Source: Caballeronia sp. NK8
GTDB taxonomy: Bacteria > Pseudomonadota > Gammaproteobacteria > Burkholderiales > Burkholderiaceae
Assembly (NCBI RefSeq): GCF_018408855.1
Contig: NZ_AP024322.1
Span: forward strand, 1,116,001-1,180,000
DNA length: 64,000 nt
Reading direction: 5' to 3'
Shown: piece after piece, positions 20,459 through 31,182 of the stretch
How the letters are laid out: the number at the start of each line of letters is the position of its first letter
Position numbering within the stretch: position 1 is the stretch's first letter
Translations under genes and position numbers: made by a program
Notes under the pieces: model-generated
Seen by the model: only the letters and a program-made list of their open reading frames with translations
The model's database searches: none
Told to the model about the DNA's origin: nothing

Positions 20459-21909
20459 GCGATGTCCTCCGTGGGCGAAGTTGCGCCCCAGTGCACGACC
20501 TTGCCGGGATTCATCAGATTGTCCGGATCGAGCGCGGCCTTGATAGTCTGCATGAGGCGCACTTCGACCGGCGATTTGTAATGCATGGCTTCATCCACCT
20601 TTAGTTGGCCGAGGCCGTGCTCGGCGCTGATGCTGCCGCGATGCGCGTGCACCTGGTCATACACCAGCGCGTTGATCGGTGCCTGATGCTCGTCCAGAAA
20701 CCGTTTCTGATCGACGCCCTCGGGCGCCTGCACGTTGTAGTGCAGATTGCCGTCGCCGAGATGGCCGAACGTCACCATGCGCGCGCCGGGAACCGCCTTC
20801 GCGATGATCGCATCGGTTTCATCGATGAAGCGGCCGATGCTCGAAATGGGCACCGCAATATCATGCTTGATGTTCAGGCCTTCTTCCGCCTGCGCGAGCG
20901 GAATATGTTCGCGCAAGTCCCAGAATGCCTGCGATTGCGCGAGATTTTCCGCGACGACGGCATCTTCCACGACGCCTTTTTCGAGCGCTTCTTCCATCAG
21001 CCGCTCGAAGAGGGTGCGGGCGTGCTCTTCGCTTTCGCTGTCCGAGAGTTCGAGCAGCACGGTCTGCGCGTGCGGCTCGCCGAACGGATAGCGCAGTTGC
21101 GGAAAGTGCCGGCCGACCAGGCGCATCGAGAAATCGGACATCAGTTCGAAACCGGTCAGTAGCGCGCCCGCGTGATGCTGCGCCATCGAAAGGAAATCGA
21201 GCGCGGCGTGCGGCGAGGCGAGCCCGGCGAGCGCCGTGACTTTCGCGACCGGCGCGGGATGCAGCTTCATGACGGCCGCCGTGATGATGCCAAGCGTGCC
21301 TTCCGCGCCGATGAACAGATCGCGCAGATCGTAACCCGTGTTGTCTTTGCGCAGACCGCGCAGGCCGTCCCAGATTTCCCCTTGCGGCGTCACCACTTCG
21401 AGCCCGAGGCAGAGCTCGCGCGTGTTGCCGTAGCGCAGCACGCCGGTGCCGCCCGCGTTCGTCGACAGATTGCCGCCGATCGTGCAACTGCCTTCCGCCG
21501 CGAGACTGAGCGGAAAAAGACGCTGCGCGCTCTCGGCGCGCGCCTGAATCTCGGCGAGGATGACGCCGGCTTCGACGGTGATCGTGTTGTTGTGCGGATC
21601 GATGCCGCGAATCCGGTTGAGCCGCTTCAGGCTGATGACGGCCTGCGCGCCGCTCGAATCGGGCGTCGCGCCGCCGGCGAGCCCCGTATTGCCACCCTGC
21701 GGCACGATCGCCACGCGATATTCACGTGCGAGACGCACGACGGCCGCGACCTGCGCAGTATCGGCGGGCAGCAGCACGGCGCACGCGTTGCCGCGATAGC
21801 GCTTGCGCCAGTCGACGAGATAGGGCTCCGTATCGTGGGCGTCGGTCAGGACGTGCGGCGCGCCGAGGACCTCGGTGCAGGCGGCGATAAAGGCTTGGGA
21901 TGCGGTCAT
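20455..21909 (-). CDS. FAD-binding oxidoreductase, D-2-hydroxyacid/D-lactate dehydrogenase (GlcD/DLD) family
   Basis: The 484-residue flavoprotein has a PCMH-type FAD domain (residues about 35-215) with VPQGGNTGLAGG and GGNLSTNAGGTGVLRYGN, and a FAD-linked oxidase C-terminal domain with FGHLGDGNLHYNV and SAEHGLGQLK, whose His residues bind metal and substrate. Relatives oxidise D-lactate, glycolate or D-2-hydroxyglutarate. I cannot choose the substrate from sequence. The start at 21909 is preferred because the frame extends upstream only through unconserved sequence. Confidence 0.88.
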   Translation of the reverse strand: MTASQAFIAACTEVLGAPHVLTDAHDTEPYLVDWRKRYRGNACAVLLPADTAQVAAVVRLAREYRVAIVPQGGNTGLAGGATPDSSGAQAVISLKRLNRIRGIDPHNNTITVEAGVILAEIQARAESAQRLFPLSLAAEGSCTIGGNLSTNAGGTGVLRYGNTRELCLGLEVVTPQGEIWDGLRGLRKDNTGYDLRDLFIGAEGTLGIITAAVMKLHPAPVAKVTALAGLASPHAALDFLSMAQHHAGALLTGFELMSDFSMRLVGRHFPQLRYPFGEPHAQTVLLELSDSESEEHARTLFERLMEEALEKGVVEDAVVAENLAQSQAFWDLREHIPLAQAEEGLNIKHDIAVPISSIGRFIDETDAIIAKAVPGARMVTFGHLGDGNLHYNVQAPEGVDQKRFLDEHQAPINALVYDQVHAHRGSISAEHGLGQLKVDEAMHYKSPVEVRLMQTIKAALDPDNLMNPGKVVHWGATSPTEDIA

Positions 21910-22069
21910 GGGCTGAAAAGCGGAAATTCCGGTAGGGCGTAGTCGACAGTATCGCGCAGGCATGCGGCGCGCGACCCTCGTCCGAATGGCATAGGCACGC
22001 GCGGTGCGCGCCATTCCGTGCTACAAAGCATCACGTCCCGGCGGCGCAGGCGTCAGAAAAGCGAATGGA

Positions 22070-23091
<1,022 letters not shown>

Positions 23092-23173
23092 TTAGTGAAC
23101 GGCTATTATAGGTATTGAGCGATATTCGTGGCGTGGCACGCCTTCGCGTGCAGCGCATCGCCACGACGGGAGA

Positions 23174-24487
23174 ATGCGTTTGCAGCACCTTTCCATCGAT
23201 TTTGCGGCGGTCAAGCGTCTCGCCGGGTTCGTCGCGCGGCGCATCGGCGAGGACCGCGTCGCGCAAGTGGCGGGCAGCCTCACGTTCACGAGCGTGCTGT
23301 CGCTCGTGCCGCTCGCGACGGTCGCCTTCGCGCTCTTCACCGCGTTCCCGATCTTCGGCTCCTTTCAGGCGTCGCTGCAGGATTTTCTCGCGGTGCACCT
23401 GATGCCGCCGCAGATCAACGACCAGATTTTCAAGTACCTGAACCAGTTCGCGTCGAAGGCGAAGGGGCTCACCACCGTCGGCATGATCATCCTCTTCGTG
23501 ACTTCCGTCATGACGATGATGACCGTCGAGTCCGCGTTCAACGTGATCTGGCGTGTGAGAAAGGCGCGCCCGATCGCGCAGCGCGTGCTCGTCTACTGGT
23601 CGATCATCACGCTCGGGCCGATCCTGTTCGGCTGCAGTCTGTCGATCTCCTCGTATGTGTTCGCGCATTCGATCGCGTTCGCGGGCTCGCACAACCTGAT
23701 GCCGCCGATCGTCGAATGGGCGCTGACGGGCGTGTCGCTGCCGCTCACCGGGCTCGCGTTCACGTTCATCTACGTCTACATGCCGAACTGCAAGGTGGAG
23801 TGGCGCGATGCGATCGTCGGCGGGTTGATCGCGGCCGTCGCGTTCGAGCTCGGCAAGCGCGGCTTCGGATCCTACGTGCGGCGCATTCCCACCTACACCG
23901 CCGTGTATGGCGCGTTCGCCGCGCTGCCGGTCTTCCTGCTGTGGGTCTATCTGTGCTGGATGATCGCGCTCGTCGGCGCGATGGTCACGTCCGCGCTGCC
24001 CGCGATTCGCACCGGCCAGTATCATCGCCGCGATTTTCCCGGCAGCGATCTGCTCGATGCGCTCGAAATCCTGGCGCGGCTCGTCGAGGCGCGTGACGAG
24101 GGCAAGCCCGGCTACACGGCGCTGCAACTATCGAGCATGGCGCGCTGCGATCTGGATACCTCGACGCGGCTGATCGCGCGGCTCGATGCGCTCGGCTGGA
24201 TCGGCCGGCTGGAGGATTCCGCCGCGCCGCGCTACGTGCTGATCGCCAATCCGAATCAGATCACGGTGACGATGCTCTCCGACCAGTTCGTGATCGACCG
24301 CGGCGAACTGGAGTATCAGTTGAAGCTCGACGCGGCGCAGGTGGATTGCGCCGCGCTCATGAATGCGCTGGACAACGAGAAGCTGGAAATCACGCTGGGG
24401 TCGCTGATCGCCGCGCGGGCATCGGCGCTGACGAGCGCGCGGATGCGCGAAGCACCGCGCCCGTCGATGCCGCAGCAGCCCGCGTGA
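23174..24487 (+). CDS. YihY-family inner-membrane protein
   Basis: The 437-residue protein belongs to the YihY/BrkB family, once thought to be RNase BN. It has about six membrane segments in residues 30-290 (for example TFTSVLSLVPLATVAFALF and FLLWVYLCWMIALVGAMV) and a longer cytoplasmic C-terminal region (about 300-437) typical of proteobacterial members, which resembles a winged-helix module. Function is not established; an envelope or transport role is often suggested. A hairpin CCCGCG/CGCGGG covers its stop codon but has no T run. Confidence 0.85.
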   Translation: MRLQHLSIDFAAVKRLAGFVARRIGEDRVAQVAGSLTFTSVLSLVPLATVAFALFTAFPIFGSFQASLQDFLAVHLMPPQINDQIFKYLNQFASKAKGLTTVGMIILFVTSVMTMMTVESAFNVIWRVRKARPIAQRVLVYWSIITLGPILFGCSLSISSYVFAHSIAFAGSHNLMPPIVEWALTGVSLPLTGLAFTFIYVYMPNCKVEWRDAIVGGLIAAVAFELGKRGFGSYVRRIPTYTAVYGAFAALPVFLLWVYLCWMIALVGAMVTSALPAIRTGQYHRRDFPGSDLLDALEILARLVEARDEGKPGYTALQLSSMARCDLDTSTRLIARLDALGWIGRLEDSAAPRYVLIANPNQITVTMLSDQFVIDRGELEYQLKLDAAQVDCAALMNALDNEKLEITLGSLIAARASALTSARMREAPRPSMPQQPA

Positions 24488-24503
24488 ATCGCGGGCGCGC
24501 TCA

Positions 24504-24824
24504 TCAAAGCGAAATCTTGCCGATGCAGATGTCCTTGAACATCACCCAGTCGCCCATCAGGCTGTAGACCGGATGCCGGAAGGTCGCGGGGCGGTTCTTT
24601 TCGAAGAAAAAGTGGCCGATCCATGCGAAGCCGTAGCCGCAGACGACCGCCGCGGGCAGCCAGAGCCAGTCGCCGGTCGCGATCGCCATCGCGAGGCAGC
24701 CGATCACGCCGAGCGAGCCGATGAAATGCAGCCTGCGCGAGACCGCGTTGCGGTGTTCATCGAGGTAATAGGGATAGAACTCGGCGAAGTTTGCGAAATG
24801 TTCTCCGTGTGCGGTGTGCGACAT
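24504..24824 (-). CDS. Mpo1-like (DUF962) membrane protein
   Basis: The 106-residue protein matches the Mpo1/YGL010w family: YYLDEHRNAVSRRLHFIGS near the N-terminus, then a hydrophobic region, then WIGHFFFEKNRPATFRHP and SLMGDWVM. In yeast Mpo1 is an iron-dependent dioxygenase acting on 2-hydroxy fatty acids, with conserved His residues as iron ligands; corresponding His residues occur here. The bacterial role is inferred. The gene is convergent with the YihY gene, 16 bases away. Confidence 0.85.
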   Translation of the reverse strand: MSHTAHGEHFANFAEFYPYYLDEHRNAVSRRLHFIGSLGVIGCLAMAIATGDWLWLPAAVVCGYGFAWIGHFFFEKNRPATFRHPVYSLMGDWVMFKDICIGKISL

Positions 24825-24940
24825 GACGGCCTCCCTGATGATGCGTGCCTGACGATCTCGTCATCACGTCAGCAAGATTCATTCTGCGACCGTCATGCGC
24901 GGCGTGCAAGCGGGAACGGCGGTGTGCCGCACGGTACGGT

Positions 24941-25771
24941 TCAGCCCGTCTTGGCGCATCCGAGCGCGAACGCGAACAGCGTGTCGAGCGTCGCGTCCGG
25001 CTGCTCGGACATCAGCGCGTGGCCCGCATCCAGTTCCACCGTTTGCACCGGAGCGCCGGCTTTCTTCAGCGCGTCGACGAGCGGGCGGGCGGCGCGCGGC
25101 GGCGTCATCATGTCGCGTTTGCCGCTCACGACGCACACCGGGCAACGCACGGCGGATGCGCGGTCGAGCGCGTCCGCATAGGTGTTGCAGGCGCTGAAAT
25201 CGGTATGGAAAAGCAGCGCTTCGCCGCGCAGGCTCACGCGCTCCATCAGCCGCTGATTCACGCCTTGCAGCCAGAAGCCCGGCGCGGGGCTCGACGGTTT
25301 TGCGGCGATCGTCGAATGCGACCACTGGTTCACCATCGCGATGGCTTCCGGCTCGTGCTCGCGGGCGGCGTCGAGCAGCGTGTCGGAGACGGCCATCGGC
25401 GCGGCGCTCGCGAGCAGCGCGAGGCCCATCGTGCGCGCGGGATAGCGGCCAGCGGTGTCGAGCGCGATCAGCGAGCCCATGCTGTGACCGATGAAGAGCG
25501 CTCGCTGTACGCCCGCCGCATCGAGCACACCGATCACCCAGTCCGCGAGCGCGCCGATGGTGGAGCGCGCGGGCCCGACGCTGCGTCCATGCCCCGGAAG
25601 ATCGAGCGCCAGCACGCCGAAGCCGTGATGCGCGAAGTAGCGCGTTTGCAGCGCCCAGACGCTGTGATCGTGTTCCGCGCCGTGAATGAACACGACGGCC
25701 GGCCGCGCGGCGTCGAAAGGCTTGCCGCCGGTGTAGGCGTAAGCGTCGCGGCCCTGGAGATCGAAGATCAT
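24941..25771 (-). CDS. Alpha/beta hydrolase
   Basis: The 276-residue enzyme has the alpha/beta hydrolase fold: oxyanion-region VVFIHGAEHDHSVW, nucleophile Ser97 in GHSMGS, acid residue near GKRDMMTPP and catalytic His in DAGHALMSEQPD. The substrate is not predictable; esters or lactones are typical. Its ATG at 25771 overlaps the TGA of the upstream sulfhydrylase gene by ATGA, so it is produced with that enzyme. The frame stays open upstream, but that part is the shadow of the sulfhydrylase gene. Confidence 0.88.
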   Translation of the reverse strand: MIFDLQGRDAYAYTGGKPFDAARPAVVFIHGAEHDHSVWALQTRYFAHHGFGVLALDLPGHGRSVGPARSTIGALADWVIGVLDAAGVQRALFIGHSMGSLIALDTAGRYPARTMGLALLASAAPMAVSDTLLDAAREHEPEAIAMVNQWSHSTIAAKPSSPAPGFWLQGVNQRLMERVSLRGEALLFHTDFSACNTYADALDRASAVRCPVCVVSGKRDMMTPPRAARPLVDALKKAGAPVQTVELDAGHALMSEQPDATLDTLFAFALGCAKTG

Positions 25772-27108
25772 GCGCGGCTCCCGAGCGGCACGGCCGCGCC
25801 GGCGTCCGGTGCGCTTTCGCCGGCTTTCTGCGCGGCTTTCAGGCCGCGCTTCAGATCGTCGATGAGATCGTCCGGATCTTCCAGACCGATCGAAAGACGG
25901 ATGCGTCCCGGCCCGATACCGGCAGCAGCGAGCGCGGCGGCATCCATGCGGAAATGCGTCGTCGATGCGGGATGGATCACGAGCGAGCGCGCATCGCCGA
26001 CGTTCGCGAGATGCGAGAACAGCGTGAGCGTTTCGATGAATTTGCGCGCCGCCGGCACGCCGCCTTTCAGATCGAAGCTGAACACCGCGCCCGCGCCGCG
26101 CGGCAGCAGACGTTCGGCGAGCGCGCGATCGCGGTGCGTCGGCAGTTCGGGATAGGCCACCCCCTCGACCGCGGGCGAGCTCAGCAGGAATTCGATCACC
26201 TTGCGCGTATTCGCGACATGGCGATCCATGCGCAACGGCAAGGTTTCGATGCCTTGTAGCAACTGCCACGCGGCTTGCGGATGCAGACACGCGCCGAAAT
26301 CGCGCAAGCCTTCGCGCCGGGCGCGCAACAGGAACGGCGCGACGGTGCTTTCCTCGGCGAAGACCATGCCGTGAAAACCGTCGTAAGGCTCGGTGAATTC
26401 GGGGAAGCGCCCGCTCGCGGTGAAATCGAACGTGCCGCCGTCGACGAGCACGCCGCCGATCGTCGTCCCATGTCCGCCGAGAAACTTCGTCGCGGAGTGA
26501 TAGACGAGATCGGCGCCATGCTCGAACGGGCGCAGCAGATAGGGCGTCGTGAAGGTGGAATCGACGAGCAGCGGCGCGCCGTGCTCGTGCGCGATCTCCG
26601 CGACGCCGGCGATATCGAGCACGTCGAGCCCGGGATTGCCGAGCGTTTCGCCGAAGAACAGCCGCGTGTCCGGCCGCGCGGCCGCGCGCCACGCGTCGAG
26701 ATCGTGAGGCGGCACGAAGGTCGTCTCGATGCCGAAGCGCCGCAGCGTGTAGTGCAGCAGATTATGCGAGCCGCCGTAGAGCGCGCTCGATGCGACGATA
26801 TGCGAGCCCGCGCCCATCAGCGTGGCGATCGCGAGATGCAGCGCGGCCTGGCCGCTTGCCGTGCCGATCGCGCCGACGCCGCCTTCGAGCGCCGCGACGC
26901 GTTCCTCGAACACCGCGACGGTCGGGTTCGAGATGCGCGAATACACGTGCCCCGAGCGTTCCATGTTGAAGAGCGCGGCGGCGTGATCGCTGTCGCGGAA
27001 CGTGAACGAGGTGGTCTGATAAATCGGCGTCGCGCGGGCGCCGGTGGCGGGGTCGGGCGCGGCGCCCGCGTGCAGTGCGAGCGTGTCGAAACGGTTGGCT
27101 GGCATCAT
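25768..27108 (-). CDS. metY: O-acetylhomoserine aminocarboxypropyltransferase/sulfhydrylase (Cys/Met PLP family)
   Basis: The 446-residue protein is a Cys/Met metabolism PLP enzyme. The PLP lysine lies in YHSATKFLGGHGT near residue 213, the ring-stacking region is ASSALYGGSHNLL near 110, and YSRISNPT near 60 is typical. Length and the N-terminal FDTLALHAG suggest O-acetylhomoserine sulfhydrylase (MetY), which makes homocysteine from sulfide, rather than cystathionine gamma-synthase. I looked for an SAM riboswitch in the gap upstream and saw none. The next gene, a hydrolase, overlaps its stop codon. Confidence 0.88.
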   Translation of the reverse strand: MMPANRFDTLALHAGAAPDPATGARATPIYQTTSFTFRDSDHAAALFNMERSGHVYSRISNPTVAVFEERVAALEGGVGAIGTASGQAALHLAIATLMGAGSHIVASSALYGGSHNLLHYTLRRFGIETTFVPPHDLDAWRAAARPDTRLFFGETLGNPGLDVLDIAGVAEIAHEHGAPLLVDSTFTTPYLLRPFEHGADLVYHSATKFLGGHGTTIGGVLVDGGTFDFTASGRFPEFTEPYDGFHGMVFAEESTVAPFLLRARREGLRDFGACLHPQAAWQLLQGIETLPLRMDRHVANTRKVIEFLLSSPAVEGVAYPELPTHRDRALAERLLPRGAGAVFSFDLKGGVPAARKFIETLTLFSHLANVGDARSLVIHPASTTHFRMDAAALAAAGIGPGRIRLSIGLEDPDDLIDDLKRGLKAAQKAGESAPDAGAAVPLGSRA

Positions 27109-27345
27109 GGGCGGCCGGCGCGCGGGCGGCGCGGCGTGCGGCGAAAATGAGGGTCAATCATCCTAACATCGGATTCGGGCGGCCAGACCTAGGGCGAACG
27201 CGCGGCCGGCAATCGCGCAAAGCCTTGTCCATTCGGCTGATGCGGGCTGCGTTCGCTTTCCTTTTGCGGGCCTTTCCGATAGCATCGATCCATCGTTTCA
27301 TTCATTTTTGAGCATCAGAACCAGGCATTTCGCGAGGAGACAGCC

Positions 27346-27798
27346 ATGCGAGTCAGCGACATTCTTAAGGTGAAGGGCAACACGCTGTTCACCGTGACCC
27401 CCGATACGCCGCTCTCCGACGCAATCGACACGATGGCGGCGCACGACATCGGCTCGCTCGTCATCATGGAATACGGCGATCTGGTCGGCATGCTGACCTT
27501 CCGCGAGATCATCCTGACCTTGCACAACAACAGCGGCTCGGTCGGCGCGACCACCATCCGCAAGGTCATGGACGACCATCCTCTCACCTGCACGCCGGAA
27601 ACGGACGTCAACGAAGTGCGCCGCATGATGCTGGAGCATCACGTGCGCTATCTGCCGGTCATGGACAAGCGCCAGTTGATGGGCGTGATCTCGTTCTACG
27701 ACGTGGCCAAGGCCGTCGTGGAAGAGCAGGGCTTCGAGAATCGCATGCTGAAGGCGTATATCCGCGACTGGCCCGAGCAGCAGGAAGAAGCACGCTGA
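27346..27798 (+). CDS. CBS-domain pair protein
   Basis: The 150-residue protein consists of two tandem CBS motifs (about residues 8-65 and 72-130: TPLSDAIDTMAAHDIGSLVI and ETDVNEVRRMMLEHHVRYLPV). CBS pairs bind adenine nucleotides and usually sense energy state or regulate a partner. No catalytic domain is attached. The ATG at 27346 follows GAGGAG. A strong terminator 77 bases downstream indicates a single-gene transcript. Confidence 0.9.
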   Translation: MRVSDILKVKGNTLFTVTPDTPLSDAIDTMAAHDIGSLVIMEYGDLVGMLTFREIILTLHNNSGSVGATTIRKVMDDHPLTCTPETDVNEVRRMMLEHHVRYLPVMDKRQLMGVISFYDVAKAVVEEQGFENRMLKAYIRDWPEQQEEAR

Positions 27799-27874
27799 GC
27801 CCTCGTGTCGTGCCGCAAGGCGTCGCCCTTCGCGGCGACCGGCGAGCCGAACTTGCGCCAGATTCATCATCCGC

Positions 27875-27901
27875 AGCGCGCCACGATGGCGCGCTTTTTT
27901 T
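27875..27901 (+). terminator. Rho-independent terminator after the CBS-protein gene
   Basis: AGCGCGCC-ACGAT-GGCGCGCT forms an eight-pair stem followed by seven or more T residues. It lies between the CBS-protein gene and the LplT-PlsC fusion gene and separates their transcripts. Confidence 0.9.
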
Positions 27902-28006
27902 CATCCGGCCTAAGGGCGACAGCAACCCGCGGCCCGGTTTCCGTTCCATTCGGATTCGATCGCGGTCCACGCGCGATCAACGCCGGACTTCAATACTCCG
28001 CAAGTC

Positions 28007-29947
28007 ATGAGTGACAAACCGCTGCGCGCCTCGTCGCGCACTTCCGCACGTTCGCACGCCGAAGGCGAAAGCCAGTTCAGCCTGTTGCGCGAGCGCCGCT
28101 TCGCGCCGTTTTTCTGGACCCAGTTCCTCGGCGCGATGAACGACAACGTCTTCAAGGTCGGCTTCACGTCGCTCGTGACGTTTCAGGCCGCGCGCTTTTC
28201 CGGCGTCGATCCGAAGACCGCCGCGTTTCTCATTTCCGCGATTTTCATCGTGCCGTTCGTGCTGTTCTCGGCGACTTCCGGCCAGATCGCCGACAAGTAC
28301 GACAAGGCGGTGCTCGCGCGTCTCGTGAAGAGCTTCGAGATCGTCGTGATGCTGATCGGCGGCGCGGGTTTCCTGCTGCATAGCGCGCCGCTGCTGTACG
28401 CGTGCACGTTCCTGATGGGCGTGCATTCCACCGTCTTCGGGCCGGTGAAATACGCGTATCTGCCGCAGCATCTCGATTCGCATGAGCTCGTCGGCGGCAA
28501 CGGGCTCGTCGAGATGGGCACGTTCGTCGCGATCCTGATCGGCACCATCATCGGCGGGGCGGCGGCGGGGGCGACCGAGCATGGCGCGATGATGCTCGCT
28601 GTCGCGTGCATCGCGTTCGCGATCATCGGGCGCGTGGCGTCGACGTTCGTGCCGAAGTCGGACGCGTCGCAGCCGGATCTGCGCATCAACTGGAATCCGT
28701 TTTCGGAGACGTGGCGCAATCTCCGGCTCGCGAAGTCCGACCGTACCGTGTTTCTGAGCCTGCTCGGAATTTCGTGGCTGTGGTTCGTCGGCGCGACCTT
28801 TCTCACGTCGTTCTTCAATTTCGCGAAGGACGTGCTGTCCGCCGATCCCGATGTCGTGACGATTCTGCTCGCGACGTTTTCCATCGGCATCGGCACCGGC
28901 TCGCTGTTGTGCGAGCGGCTCTCGAAGCGCCGCGTCGAAATCGGGCTCGTGCCGTTGGGCTCAATCGGCATCAGCGTGTTCGCGATCGATCTGTTCTTCG
29001 CGAGTCATCGCATCGCGCCCGCCGGGCATCTGCTCAACGTCGGCGAATTCCTGCTCGCGCTGCCGCACTGGCGCATTCTCGCGGACCTGTTCCTGCTCGC
29101 GATGTTCGGCGGTTTCTACAGCGTACCGCTCTACGCGCTGATTCAGGCGCGCAGCCAGCCGACGCACCGCGCGCGCATCATCGCGGCGAACAACATTCTC
29201 AACTCGTTCTTCATGATCGTCTCGGCGCTGATGGCGCTTGCGCTCACGTCGTTCGGCGTCGGCATTCCTGGACTCTTTCTGACGACGGCGCTGCTCAATG
29301 TCGTGGTCGCCGTGTATATCTATTCGCTCGTGCCGGAGTTTCTGCTGCGTTTCATCGCGTGGATTCTGGTGCACACGTTCTATCGCATTCGTCTCGTCGA
29401 CGCGCAGCGTATTCCGTCGCATGGCGCGGCGGTGCTCGTGTGCAATCACGTGAGTTTCGTCGATGCGGTCGTCATCATGGCGGAAAGCCCGCGGCCGATT
29501 CGTTTCGTGATGGATCATCGCATCTTCCGCACGCGCTTCGTCGGCTGGATGTTCAGGCATGTGAAGGCGATTCCGATCGCGCCCGCGCACGAGGACCCCG
29601 GCATGCTCGAACGTGCCTACGCGGCGTGCGCGACGGCGCTGGACGAGGGCGATCTCGTCTGTATCTTTCCCGAGGGCAAGCTCACGCGGACCGGCGAACT
29701 CAACCCGTTTCGCGGCGGCATCTCCGAGATTCTGCGACGTCATCCGGCGCCCGTCGTGCCGATGGCGCTGCGCGGTCTCTGGGGCAGCGTGTTTTCGCGC
29801 CACGAGGACGCGCAGTGGCCGCGCCCGATCCATCGCGGCGCGATGACGCGCCTCACGCTCGCGGTCGGCGAGCCGATCGCGCCCGCCGATGCGACGCCCC
29901 AGCATCTGCAGGAAGTCGTGTCGGCGCTGCGGGGCGCAAGGCGCTGA
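28007..29947 (+). CDS. MFS lysophospholipid transporter fused to 1-acylglycerol-3-phosphate acyltransferase (LplT-PlsC)
   Basis: The 646-residue protein joins a major facilitator domain (about residues 25-440, starting [19 protein letters not shown] as in LplT) to a PlsC-type acyltransferase domain (about 450-640). The acyltransferase has the catalytic HX4D as His481 and Asp486 (NHVSFVD) and the glycerophosphate-binding [10 protein letters not shown]. LplT flips lysophospholipids inward and Aas reacylates them. In many proteobacteria a third acyl-ACP synthetase domain follows; it is missing here, as the stop comes right after the acyltransferase domain. It probably remodels membrane phospholipids. 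Confidence 0.9.
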   Translation: MSDKPLRASSRTSARSHAEGESQFSLLRERRFAPFFWTQFLGAMNDNVFKVGFTSLVTFQAARFSGVDPKTAAFLISAIFIVPFVLFSATSGQIADKYDKAVLARLVKSFEIVVMLIGGAGFLLHSAPLLYACTFLMGVHSTVFGPVKYAYLPQHLDSHELVGGNGLVEMGTFVAILIGTIIGGAAAGATEHGAMMLAVACIAFAIIGRVASTFVPKSDASQPDLRINWNPFSETWRNLRLAKSDRTVFLSLLGISWLWFVGATFLTSFFNFAKDVLSADPDVVTILLATFSIGIGTGSLLCERLSKRRVEIGLVPLGSIGISVFAIDLFFASHRIAPAGHLLNVGEFLLALPHWRILADLFLLAMFGGFYSVPLYALIQARSQPTHRARIIAANNILNSFFMIVSALMALALTSFGVGIPGLFLTTALLNVVVAVYIYSLVPEFLLRFIAWILVHTFYRIRLVDAQRIPSHGAAVLVCNHVSFVDAVVIMAESPRPIRFVMDHRIFRTRFVGWMFRHVKAIPIAPAHEDPGMLERAYAACATALDEGDLVCIFPEGKLTRTGELNPFRGGISEILRRHPAPVVPMALRGLWGSVFSRHEDAQWPRPIHRGAMTRLTLAVGEPIAPADATPQHLQEVVSALRGARR

Positions 29948-30005
29948 AAGCGATGGCGCTGGCATAATAGCGGTTTCCCCGACACTTTTTTTCAGGTCGA
30001 CGCTC

Positions 30006-31112
30006 ATGTCCGGCAATACCCTTGGCACGCTCTTCACCGTCACGAATTTCGGCGAGTCGCATGGTCCGGCGATCGGCTGCGTGATCGACGGTTGCCCGCC
30101 GGGCATGGCGCTCACGGAAGCCGATATCCAGATCGAACTCGATCGGCGCCGCCCGGGCACGTCGCGTCACGTCACGCAGCGTCAGGAAGCGGATCAGGTC
30201 GAGATCCTTTCCGGCGTGTTCGAAGGCGTGACGACGGGTACGCCCATCGCGCTCCTGATCCGCAACACCGATCAGCGCAGCAAGGACTACGGCAACATCG
30301 CGCAGACCTTCCGGCCCGGTCATGCCGACTACACGTACTGGCAAAAGTACGGTGTGCGCGACTATCGCGGCGGTGGGCGTTCGTCTGCGCGGCTGACCGC
30401 GCCGACCGTCGCGGCGGGCGCGGTCGCGAAGAAGTGGCTGCGAGAGAAGTTCGGTCTCGAAACGCGCGGCTGCATGAGCGCGCTGGGCGAGATCGATATC
30501 CCGTTCGTCGACTGGCAGCACGTGCGCGAGAACCCGTTCTTCTCGCCGAATGCGCAGATCGTGCCGCAGCTCGAGGAATACATGGACAACCTGCGCCGTG
30601 ACGGCGATTCGGTTGGCGCGCGTATCGAAATCGTTGCGAGCGGCGTGCCGGTCGGGTTGGGCGAGCCGCTGTACGACCGGCTCGACGCCGACATCGCCCA
30701 CGCGATGATGGGCCTCAACGCAGTGAAGGCCGTGGAGATCGGCGCGGGGTTTGCGAGCGTCGCGCAACGCGGCTCGCAACACGGCGACGAGATGACGCCC
30801 CAAGGCTTTCTGAACAACAACGCGGGCGGCATTCTCGGCGGCATTTCGAGCGGCCAGGACATCACGGTGTCGATCGCGATCAAACCGACCTCGAGCATCC
30901 GCACGCCGCGCCAGTCGATCGACAAGGAAGGCGTGAGCGCGACCGTCGAGACGTTCGGGCGTCATGATCCGTGTGTCGGCATTCGCGCCACGCCGATCGC
31001 CGAAGCGCTGCTCGCGCTCGTGCTGATGGATCACGCGCTGCGGCATCGCGCGCAATGTGGCGACGTGGTCGTCGACACGCCGCGGATCGCGGCTCAGGCG
31101 CCCACGAAGTAA
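30006..31112 (+). CDS. aroC: Chorismate synthase
   Basis: AroC makes chorismate from 5-enolpyruvylshikimate 3-phosphate using reduced FMN, the last shikimate step. The 368-residue protein shows the three family signatures: [18 protein letters not shown] near residue 14, the [25 protein letters not shown] region near 125 (seen as [11 protein letters not shown]) and the C-terminal [16 protein letters not shown]. The ATG at 30006 begins [16 protein letters not shown], the conserved start; frame upstream is unconserved. A strong terminator follows, shared with the convergent ETF-QO gene. Confidence 0.97.
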   Translation: MSGNTLGTLFTVTNFGESHGPAIGCVIDGCPPGMALTEADIQIELDRRRPGTSRHVTQRQEADQVEILSGVFEGVTTGTPIALLIRNTDQRSKDYGNIAQTFRPGHADYTYWQKYGVRDYRGGGRSSARLTAPTVAAGAVAKKWLREKFGLETRGCMSALGEIDIPFVDWQHVRENPFFSPNAQIVPQLEEYMDNLRRDGDSVGARIEIVASGVPVGLGEPLYDRLDADIAHAMMGLNAVKAVEIGAGFASVAQRGSQHGDEMTPQGFLNNNAGGILGGISSGQDITVSIAIKPTSSIRTPRQSIDKEGVSATVETFGRHDPCVGIRATPIAEALLALVLMDHALRHRAQCGDVVVDTPRIAAQAPTK

Positions 31113-31131
31113 GTCGCGCAGCATTGAAAAA

Positions 31132-31164
31132 CGGGCGCCGGTCTTAACGACCGGCGCCCGTTTT
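31132..31164. terminator. Bidirectional rho-independent terminator between aroC and ETF-QO
   Basis: CGGGCGCCGGTC and GACCGGCGCCCG form a 12-pair stem (31132-31143, 31149-31160) around TTAAC. A T run follows on the plus strand, and an A-rich stretch precedes it that reads as T on the minus strand. It serves both convergent genes. Confidence 0.93.
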
Positions 31165-31182
31165 CATTTGGCGAGGCAGCAA

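Noticed and set aside
24478..24496. Hairpin GCCCGCG/CGCGGGC over the YihY stop codon as a terminator
   Set aside because: The stem is good but there is no T run after it.
27109..27345. SAM riboswitch before the sulfhydrylase gene
   Set aside because: The leader on the minus strand is short and GC-rich and shows none of the expected paired elements.
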